From Bryobacterales bacterium (lineage in GTDB: Bacteria > Acidobacteriota > Terriglobia > Bryobacterales > Bryobacteraceae), in the NCBI GenBank assembly GCA_016721425.1, contig JADKID010000012.1, positions 1-64,000 of the forward strand: a DNA stretch of 64,000 nt. The letters are read 5' to 3'. Below the pieces are notes generated by a model, which was given only the letters and a program-made list of their open reading frames with translations, searched no databases and was not told the origin of the DNA. Both the position numbers and the translations under genes were made by a program. This document shows positions 42,037 through 48,306 of the stretch, in pieces (position 1 is the first letter of the stretch; every line of letters begins with the position of its first letter).

Positions 42037-43134
42037 CTACCTCCGGATTGCGTCCGGAATCGGCTGCCCGGCCTTGGGCACGGGCGCGGTGTAATCCTCA
42101 CCCAGCAGCGCGGCCAGCGTAGCCGCAATCTGGCTCTGCGTGACCGGCGCGATGCGCGAGCGTTCGCCCAGCGCCGGCGTATCTGGCCCTAGGAAAGCCA
42201 TCCAGACATACTTGGAATCCGGCGTCTTTTCTCCATGGTCCTTCCACGCCAGGGGCGCCATGCCGCGCCCGTGATCCACGGCCAGGATCAGCGATGTGTT
42301 CCCCTTGTACTCGGGCATCGCCTGAAGCGTCTCCCACAGCTCCTGGACGTAACGGTCCACTCTCTGGGCTGCTTTCAAATACAGCTCATACTGCCCGGCA
42401 TGCGCCCACTCGTCGGTCTCTCCCAGCGAGAGAAACAGTACCCGCGGCTTGCGCAGCTTCACGTATTCGAGCGCCGTGTGGAAAGTGGGCGCATCCATCG
42501 ATTCCCCGCCCCAGATACCCGTCTCACGCTTCAGGCGGTTGAGCAGCTCGATGCGCGAATTCGTGGGCGGACCGGGCAGCGGATCGTAGCCGGCGTTGAC
42601 CATCAGCCCGGAGCGGCGGACGTTGAGAATGTAGGGGAAGAGCTCCCAGGCGCCAAAGGCGGCGATGCGGCCGGTGAAGGCGGGCTTGCGGGCCAGCCAC
42701 TCCAAAACGCTCACGTTGGGGTTGTCGTTCTTGTCGTTACTGTCGATCCGGTCATCGGGGAAGCCGCAGAAAGTCTCGCTGTACCCGGGATACGAGAAGT
42801 TCCGCCCATTGGTGACGAAGGCGTCGGAGCCCAGCTCGCGATTGCCATAGATCTGACCCTGCCTCGCGACGACAGTCCACAGGAACGGCATCAGGGCTTC
42901 CCGGCGGGCCGAGGGCGTGTCGCGCCAGAACGCCTGCCGGAGCGCGAGCAGGTCCGTAACGCCGGATTGCTTGTTCATCAGGGCCGGGTCGGCGCCGGAA
43001 AATGCCTCCTGCCAGCGCAGGCCATCGCTCATGACGACGATGACATTCTGGGTTTTACCGGGCGCCTGGGCAGACGCAGTGACGATGGCGGCGAGAACCA
43101 GCAGTGGGAGGGCGAGGCGAGTGGGAGGGAGCAT
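42037..43134 (-). CDS. Alkaline-phosphatase-superfamily hydrolase, exported
   Basis: A 365-residue protein with a signal peptide (about 1-23, LALPLLVLAAIVTASA). It has the superfamily metal/catalytic pattern: NVIVVMSDGLRWQEAFSG (first Asp), a following segment with RELGSDAFVTNGRNFSYP (active-site Thr/Asn region), LFLSLGETDEWAHAG (Asp/His) and SLILAVDHGRGMAPL (Asp-His). It is neither a sulfatase (no C-x-P-x-R) nor a classical PhoA. Substrate unknown; phosphoesters are likely. ATG 43134 is chosen for the signal peptide. It starts 130 bp from thiC, divergent. Confidence 0.82.
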   Translation of the reverse strand: MLPPTRLALPLLVLAAIVTASAQAPGKTQNVIVVMSDGLRWQEAFSGADPALMNKQSGVTDLLALRQAFWRDTPSARREALMPFLWTVVARQGQIYGNRELGSDAFVTNGRNFSYPGYSETFCGFPDDRIDSNDKNDNPNVSVLEWLARKPAFTGRIAAFGAWELFPYILNVRRSGLMVNAGYDPLPGPPTNSRIELLNRLKRETGIWGGESMDAPTFHTALEYVKLRKPRVLFLSLGETDEWAHAGQYELYLKAAQRVDRYVQELWETLQAMPEYKGNTSLILAVDHGRGMAPLAWKDHGEKTPDSKYVWMAFLGPDTPALGERSRIAPVTQSQIAATLAALLGEDYTAPVPKAGQPIPDAIRR

Positions 43135-43251
43135 GCGGAGGATAGGGTAACAGGAACGGCGGCCTGGTCGGGCTGAAACAGAACCAAGCCCCACACTCCC
43201 GCGCATATTGTATTCGATCCGGCAGATTCCTGGGGGCACTCCGAAATAGGT

Positions 43252-43257
43252 CATAAT
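43252..43257 (+). promoter_or_regulatory. -10 box 7 nt before the thiC start: leaderless transcript candidate
   Basis: CATAAT ends 7 nt before the ATG at 43265, and there is no ribosome site. The same spacing is seen before the oxidoreductase gene at 23002. Confidence 0.4.
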
Positions 43258-43264
43258 CGTCAAC

Positions 43265-44659
43265 ATGGATCGATCCCAGTGGGTTGAGAAGCGCCAGAGC
43301 GATGAAATCCGGACGCAGATGCACTACGCGCGCCGGCGTATGGTCACCGAAGAGATGGAGTTCGTCGCCAAACGGGAGCTGATCCCGGTGGAACTGGTAC
43401 GGGACGAAGTGGCGCGGGGACGCATGATCATCCCGGCCAACATCCACCACACCTCGCTCGAGCCCATGTGCATCGGCGTGGCTTCGCGCTGCAAGATCAA
43501 CTCCAACATCGGCAACTCCGCCACCACTTCCGAAGTGCAAGGCGAGTTGGAGAAACTGCACGCCTCCGTCAAGTACGGCGCCGACACCATCATGGACCTG
43601 TCCACCGGTGGCGACATCCCCGGCATTCGCCAGGCCATCATCGACGCCTCGCCCGTGCCCGTCGGCACCGTGCCCATCTACGAGGCGCTCAGCCGCGTGA
43701 AGCGCATTGAAGACCTCACGCCCCAGGTGATGCTCGAGGTCATCGAGGAGCAGGCCGAGCAGGGTGTCGATTACATGACCATCCATGCCGGCGTGCTCGT
43801 CCAGCACATCCCGCTCACCACCAAGCGCGTGTGCGGCATCGTCTCGCGCGGCGGGTCGATCCTCGCCGAGTGGATGGTGAAAAACCACAAGCAGAACTTC
43901 CTCTACACTCACTTCGAAGAGATCTGCAAGATCTTCCAGAAGCACGACGTGACATTCTCTCTCGGCGACGGCCTGCGGCCCGGCGCGCTCGCCGACGCCA
44001 GCGACGCCGCCCAGTTTGCCGAGCTCAAAACGCTGGGCGAGCTCACCGCCATCGCCTGGAAGTACGACGTCCAGGTGATGATCGAAGGCCCCGGCCACGT
44101 GCCCATGGATCAGATCCAGATGCAGGTGGAAAAGGAAAAGGAATGGTGCTTTGAGGCCCCGTTCTACACCCTCGGCCCGCTGGTCACCGATTTCGCTCCC
44201 GGCTACGACCACATCACCAGCGCCATCGGCGCGGCCATGATCGGCTGGTACGGTGCCTCCATGCTCTGCTACGTCACGCCCAAGGAACACCTGGGCCTGC
44301 CGAACAAGGAAGACGTCAAGCAGGGTCTCATCGCCTACCGCATCGCCGCCCACGCCGCCGATATCGCCCGCCACCGCCCCGGCGCGCGCGATCGCGACGA
44401 CGAGCTCTCCCGCGCGCGCTACAAATTCGACTGGAACCGCCAGTTTGAGCTCGCCCTGGATCCCGAAACCGCACGCGCCTACCACGACGAAACGCTGCCG
44501 GAGGACGGATTCAAGGACGCCCACTTCTGCTCGATGTGCGGGCCGAAGTTCTGCGCCTACAACATCTCGTCTAAGGTGGAGGACTTCACCGCGGAACAGG
44601 CCCAATCCGTGCTCGACGGCAAGCCCGCATCTGAATTGGTGAATCTGGCCGGAGACTGA
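43265..44659 (+). CDS. thiC: Phosphomethylpyrimidine synthase ThiC
   Basis: A 464-residue radical-SAM enzyme that turns AIR into hydroxymethylpyrimidine phosphate for thiamine. Key blocks: MCIGVASRCKINSNIGNS, DTIMDLSTGGDIP, RVCGIVSRGGSILAEWM (split), TFSLGDGLRPG, VMIEGPGHVPMDQI, FYTLGPLVTDFAPGYDHITSAIG (split) and the C-terminal cluster motif HFCSMCGPKFC (C-x2-C-x4-C). It lacks the long N-terminal domain of plant and E. coli ThiC, as is usual for the short form. No TPP riboswitch is visible upstream, which is unusual. Confidence 0.97.
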   Translation: MDRSQWVEKRQSDEIRTQMHYARRRMVTEEMEFVAKRELIPVELVRDEVARGRMIIPANIHHTSLEPMCIGVASRCKINSNIGNSATTSEVQGELEKLHASVKYGADTIMDLSTGGDIPGIRQAIIDASPVPVGTVPIYEALSRVKRIEDLTPQVMLEVIEEQAEQGVDYMTIHAGVLVQHIPLTTKRVCGIVSRGGSILAEWMVKNHKQNFLYTHFEEICKIFQKHDVTFSLGDGLRPGALADASDAAQFAELKTLGELTAIAWKYDVQVMIEGPGHVPMDQIQMQVEKEKEWCFEAPFYTLGPLVTDFAPGYDHITSAIGAAMIGWYGASMLCYVTPKEHLGLPNKEDVKQGLIAYRIAAHAADIARHRPGARDRDDELSRARYKFDWNRQFELALDPETARAYHDETLPEDGFKDAHFCSMCGPKFCAYNISSKVEDFTAEQAQSVLDGKPASELVNLAGD

Positions 44660-44686
44660 GCGTCCCCGGTCACCGGAAGCCCGCCG

Positions 44687-45757
44687 CTAATTCGCTCTCC
44701 AGTTCCGGCGGCGGCTAATCAAAACCAGGCCGGCGGCCACCAGCAGCAAGGTCGCCGGCTCGGGCACCTCGGTGAGTGACAGCGTGGCCTTGGCGTCGAG
44801 ATTGAAGTAGGTGGGTGTCACGGTCACGGGCACCGTATAGCCCGAGGCTGCCCCAATGGACTTCGCCAGATCAGATAGCATCTTGGATCCGGCCGCGCCC
44901 TGAGCTGCCTCGCACGCCAGGACGCGGATGTAGCTCACGTACGGATCGATCTTTTTCTGGAAGTCCGCAACGCTGATCGTGAATCCGTCGCCGATTCGTT
45001 CCCCACCGATCTTGATCCGGCCCGGAGCGCCATGACCCACCAGGCTCACCGTCACCTTCTTCTTCCCGTTCGCGTCGTAAGCCGCTTTGATGGCGGCCAC
45101 CACCGCGTCCACGCTATCGGCGCGAACCACCGTCTGGCCGTCGGCCGCGAGAGCAGCCGCCGCATTGTCCACCGCCTTCTGCTTTTCCGGCGTACTCTCC
45201 GTCTTGCTCACAACGTTGACGTCAGCCTTGGGTGTGGCAATGCGGCGTTCCGGCCCACTGGGGCCAACCGGCGCAGCTCCGTCCGGAATCCACTGATCGT
45301 CAACTTGGACGTAACTCAGCACCGAATTGCCGTTGACATCGGTGAGGCGGACAAAATAGCTCCCGTCCCCGTTGAACGTCACCTCGGCGTCAGTCGGGTC
45401 CAGATCGGCCAGGTAGTCCGTCCCGGCAACCCGATCGAAATAGGTGTCGGAGTTGGCGAACGTGATCGCCGCCAGTTCCGCTAAGGTGTACTGCCCCTCC
45501 ACCGGCGCTGCCGGGTTCGGCTTCAGCAGTGGCAGCACCTGGACCCCACTGAGATCAGCACCCAGCAGGGACGACTGGAACACGTATGTGGCGCCGGCAT
45601 TGAGAAGGATCGGCGTGTAGAAAGCAGTTGGGACCAATGTGGGAGAAAGGAACAGATTGCTGGCACTGACCGGGGACGCTTGAAGCGACCATCCGGAAAG
45701 CACAAACGCCAGCATGACCGGGAGAACAGCGCGGAAGCGCCGGAGTGAACGGTGCAT
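44687..45757 (-). CDS. PEP-CTERM protein with a caspase/gingipain-like His-Cys domain
   Basis: A 356-residue exported protein. The signal peptide is about 1-28. Residues 40-160 are beta-rich. Residues about 195-310 resemble a caspase-fold (CHAT/DUF4347-like) domain: after KKVTVSLV comes GHG with H242, then YIRVLACEAAQG with C282, each at the end of a strand, as in clan CD peptidases and DUF4347. The C-terminus is a PEP-CTERM anchor (VPEPATLLLVAAGLVL, basic tail RRRNWRAN). If active it would be a surface-attached cysteine peptidase-like protein. Catalysis is inferred from the two residues only. Promoter at 45781-45809; GAGGAG before the ATG. Confidence 0.82.
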   Translation of the reverse strand: MHRSLRRFRAVLPVMLAFVLSGWSLQASPVSASNLFLSPTLVPTAFYTPILLNAGATYVFQSSLLGADLSGVQVLPLLKPNPAAPVEGQYTLAELAAITFANSDTYFDRVAGTDYLADLDPTDAEVTFNGDGSYFVRLTDVNGNSVLSYVQVDDQWIPDGAAPVGPSGPERRIATPKADVNVVSKTESTPEKQKAVDNAAAALAADGQTVVRADSVDAVVAAIKAAYDANGKKKVTVSLVGHGAPGRIKIGGERIGDGFTISVADFQKKIDPYVSYIRVLACEAAQGAAGSKMLSDLAKSIGAASGYTVPVTVTPTYFNLDAKATLSLTEVPEPATLLLVAAGLVLISRRRNWRAN

Positions 45758-45780
45758 GGTTGGGCTCCTCGATGAAGAGT

Positions 45781-45809
45781 ATCTTGCGCTTAATTAACTT
45801 TTCCGTCAA
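45781..45809 (-). promoter_or_regulatory. Candidate promoter of the PEP-CTERM gene
   Basis: On the minus strand, TTGACG (45804-45809), 17-bp spacer, CAAGAT (45781-45786). The -35 is a 5/6 match, the -10 weaker. Confidence 0.5.
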
Positions 45810-45843
45810 GAATAAATTCACCCCACTGGGCACAACATTCCGC

Positions 45844-45855
45844 GGAAGCGCTTCC
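45844..45855. promoter_or_regulatory. Palindrome GGAAGCGCTTCC, possible repressor site
   Basis: A perfect 12-bp palindrome in the 182-bp gap between the divergent PEP-CTERM gene and the methyltransferase-like gene. The core AAGCGCTT is common in LacI-family operators. Confidence 0.35.
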
Positions 45856-45939
45856 CTGCCCGGAACACACGGACTCTTGCGAAGCTCACCATCGGGATGC
45901 TGTCGTGTCGAGCCCCATCCGTGGGGTAGGATGGCGTAC

Positions 45940-46236
45940 ATGATCGTGGCTGCCCCAACCGACCGTGTCCTCGTGCTGTCCCTCGCCGGAACCAGTGGAA
46001 TCCGTGCCCTCGCCCTCAGCCAGGCGCTGGTCGGAATCGGCACCAGTGAGCAGGTGCGCGCCGCCCGGCGGGAATTCGCGGATTTGGAAAACGTCATGTT
46101 CGCCGTCGGCTCCCGCGACGAGATCCCCTGGCGCGAACACTGGTTCACGCTCATCGTGGATACGGAAGGCGGCCCTGTGACGGAGGCCATGCAGCGGGCG
46201 CTCGCCGAGGGCGGGCGGATCGAAACCGGCAGTTAA
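45940..46236 (+). CDS. Mini methyltransferase-like (Rossmann) protein
   Basis: A 98-residue protein that looks like only the first half of a class-I SAM-methyltransferase. RVLVLSLAGTSGIRALALS resembles motif I though its Gly loop is degenerate, ADLENVMFAVGSRDEIPW resembles the motif II/III region, and FTLIVDTEGGPVTEAMQRALAEGGRIE the motif IV-V end. It is too short for a full enzyme. ATG 45940 is used for GGGGTAGGA 8 nt upstream. It converges with metW (4-bp overlap of the ends). It may be a stand-alone small family or a truncated gene. Confidence 0.65.
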   Translation: MIVAAPTDRVLVLSLAGTSGIRALALSQALVGIGTSEQVRAARREFADLENVMFAVGSRDEIPWREHWFTLIVDTEGGPVTEAMQRALAEGGRIETGS

Positions 46237-46838
46237 GCCGGGCCGTGGAAGAGATAGATGGCGATCTCGGCACGCCAGTTCGGCAGCGCCGTCACCACGC
46301 TCGGACCCGAAAGATAAAGCCGGTGGTCCACCTGCCAACCCTGCTTGGCTACCAGTTCCTCAAAATCGATGACGGTGAGAAAGTGGATGTTCGGCGAATC
46401 GTACCACTCAAAGGGAAACAGCCCGGTCTTCGGCGCTCTGCCGCTGAGCAGGTGATTCAGCCCCACCCGCCAGTGCCCGAAATTCGGAAACGCCACAATC
46501 GCGTGCCGCCCGATGCGCAGCATCTCTTTCAACACCACCAGCGGATGGCGGGTCTCCTGCACGGTTTGGCTCAGGATCACGAAATCGAAGGCCTGATCCG
46601 GATAATCCGCCAGACTCGCCTCCAGATCGCCCTGATACACGGTGACCCCGCGCGCAATCGCCACCTGCACCAGATCGCGGCTCAACTCCACTCCGCGGGC
46701 CTCCACGCGCTTGTTCTCTTTCAACCACGCCAGCAGCGCGCCATCGCCGCATCCCAAATCCAGCACCCGCGCGCCTTCCGGAATCAACTGGCTGATGATG
46801 GCGTAGTCACGCCGGCCCAATACTTCACTGACGTTCAA
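46233..46838 (-). CDS. metW: Methionine biosynthesis protein MetW, SAM methyltransferase-like
   Basis: A 201-residue MetW protein with RVLDLGCGDGALLAWL (motif I), ARGVELSRDLVQVAI, YPDQAFDFVILSQTVQE, HAIVAFPNFGHWRVG and HFLTVIDFEEL. MetW pairs with MetX for homoserine O-acylation in methionine synthesis. The start is a TTG overlapping the metX stop (TTGA at 46835-46838), with GGAGG 7 nt upstream, so translation is coupled. Full-length for the family (about 200). Confidence 0.95.
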   Translation of the reverse strand: MNVSEVLGRRDYAIISQLIPEGARVLDLGCGDGALLAWLKENKRVEARGVELSRDLVQVAIARGVTVYQGDLEASLADYPDQAFDFVILSQTVQETRHPLVVLKEMLRIGRHAIVAFPNFGHWRVGLNHLLSGRAPKTGLFPFEWYDSPNIHFLTVIDFEELVAKQGWQVDHRLYLSGPSVVTALPNWRAEIAIYLFHGPA

Positions 46839-47956
46839 CGCACTGCCTCCAGCGAACGGAACTCGCGGACGCAGCGCGCCAGGAACCCGCGCACAATTTC
46901 GGTCTGCTCGCCCACATCCACCAGAAACGCGTCATGCCCGTAGTTCGACGAGAGCTCGCAGTAGGTGACATCGTGGTTGCGGCTCCGCAGCGCGTTGACG
47001 ATCTCCTGCGATTGATACGACGGATAGAGCCAGTCCGACGTGAAGCTGATCACCAGGAACCGCGAGCGCGCCCGCTCCAGCGCCACGGCCAGCGACGGAA
47101 AGCCCGACGCCAGGTCGAAGTAATCCATCGCCTTGGTGATGTAGAGATACGAGTTGGCGTCAAACCGCCCCACAAACTGATTGCCGCGGTAGCGCAGATA
47201 ACTCTCCACCTCGAAATCCACGTCCATGCCGTAGCTGAAATCCTGCCGGTCCCGCAGCCGCCGCCCGAACTTCTCGCGCATGGATTCATCAGACATATAC
47301 GTGATGTGGCCCACCATGCGCGCCACCGACAGGCCCCGCGCCGGCAGCGCACCGCCGTAGTAGTTGCCATTCTGAAAATCGGGGTCGCCCATGATGGCCT
47401 GGCGGCCCGTTTCGTTGAAGGCAATCTGCTGCGCGCTGTGCCTCGCCGTGGTGGCGATCGGCAGGCACGCCTCCACCGCATCCGGGAACGCCACCGCCCA
47501 CTCCAGCACCTGCATGCCGCCCATGGAGCCGCCCGCCACCGCCAGCAGCTTCGGAATGCCCAGATGATCGATCAGCAGCTTCTGCAACCGCACCATGTCA
47601 GAGATCGTGATGCCCGGAAAGGCCAGCCCGTATGGCTTGCCCGTGGCAGGATTGACCGTCGACGGCCCCGTGGTGCCCCGGCAGCCGCCTAGTACGTTGG
47701 CGCACAGCACGAAGTAGTGATCGGTATCAAATGCCTTGCCCGGCCCAATCATGTTGGCCCACCACCCCGGCTTGCCCTCGTGATCGATGCCCGCCGCGTG
47801 GGCATCGCCCGTGAAGGCGTGCTCGATCAGGATGGCGTTGGTCCGGGCCTCGTTCAACGCGCCGTAAGTCTCGTAGGCAACCGTGATGTCACGCAACGTG
47901 ACTCCGTTGTCCAGGGTCAGCGAATCAAACTGAGCAATTTGTGTTTCGGCGATCAT
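46835..47956 (-). CDS. metX: Homoserine O-acetyltransferase (MetX)
   Basis: A 373-residue alpha/beta hydrolase-fold acyltransferase. The nucleophile is S144 in GGSMGGMQ. The other triad members lie in TSDWLYP (Asp, about 308) and SNYGHDAFL (His, about 341). YETYGALNEARTNAILIEHAFTGDAH (split) and GGCRGTTGPSTVNPATGKPYG are typical. The enzyme makes O-acetylhomoserine for methionine; some homologues use succinyl-CoA, which sequence alone does not exclude. The upstream region carries a palindrome at the expected transcription start. Confidence 0.96.
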   Translation of the reverse strand: MIAETQIAQFDSLTLDNGVTLRDITVAYETYGALNEARTNAILIEHAFTGDAHAAGIDHEGKPGWWANMIGPGKAFDTDHYFVLCANVLGGCRGTTGPSTVNPATGKPYGLAFPGITISDMVRLQKLLIDHLGIPKLLAVAGGSMGGMQVLEWAVAFPDAVEACLPIATTARHSAQQIAFNETGRQAIMGDPDFQNGNYYGGALPARGLSVARMVGHITYMSDESMREKFGRRLRDRQDFSYGMDVDFEVESYLRYRGNQFVGRFDANSYLYITKAMDYFDLASGFPSLAVALERARSRFLVISFTSDWLYPSYQSQEIVNALRSRNHDVTYCELSSNYGHDAFLVDVGEQTEIVRGFLARCVREFRSLEAVR

Positions 47957-47966
47957 GCGGGGGGCA

Positions 47967-47995
47967 AAGACGCCGGGCGTCTTGACGCTATTGTA
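47967..47995 (-). promoter_or_regulatory. metX promoter -10 and 17-bp palindromic operator-like site
   Basis: Minus-strand TACAAT at 47990-47995. AAGACGCC-x-GGCGTCTT spans 47967-47983, a perfect inverted repeat around the expected start of transcription, 11 bp from the metX ATG. Placement suits a repressor. No S-box or other riboswitch was found. Confidence 0.45.
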
Positions 47996-48004
47996 GCCTG
48001 TGGG

Positions 48005-48196
48005 CGGGGCACGCCATAGGCACCCAACTGGTTGAGCGCACCTACCGCCTTCGCGTGTCCCATCGCCACAGCTCTACCCCGGGCCTTCCTGTTCATCGGC
48101 GGGCACGGCGATTGCGACAACCTCCAACTGGTCCTCACGCGGGACCGGCACACGGCCACCGGGCCACAGGGCGTGAGCTGGATCCGGTATGGCTGA
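48005..48196 (+). pseudogene. Degenerate esterase fragment, relic of the 51.5-kb gene family
   Basis: Three scattered pieces match the exported esterase at 51540-52736 in order. 'GGCACC-AACTGGTT' (about 48018-48032, one extra C) matches the GGTNWF codons. RAFLFIGGHGDCD (about 48080-48118) matches RPFLLIGGRGDCED. NLQLVLTRDRHTATGP (about 48120-48165) matches RLQFVLTRDGHHANGP. Between the pieces large segments are missing, the reading frame shifts, and no start is present. It therefore encodes no full protein. It lies between metX and the ADOP permease gene. Confidence 0.72.
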
Positions 48197-48252
48197 TCCT
48201 GAGCCCTTAAGCGGGAGGATTCGGGCAGGCGCGCCATTCCCCCAAATGGTCC

Positions 48253-48274
48253 AAAACATTTCCTGCGGGAAATG
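48253..48274 (-). terminator. Terminator of the PadR-ADOP operon
   Basis: On the minus strand a 7-bp stem CATTTCC/GGAAATG (48257-48263 and 48268-48274), loop CGCA, then TTTT. It is 33 nt past the ADOP stop. Confidence 0.65.
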
Positions 48275-48306
48275 CTTGTTGAGAACCGCTTCAGGCGGCC
48301 CATTAC

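Noticed and set aside
43134..43264. A possible TPP riboswitch before thiC
   Set aside because: None of the conserved TPP-box segments could be placed; only loose matches such as GGGCTGAAAC were seen.
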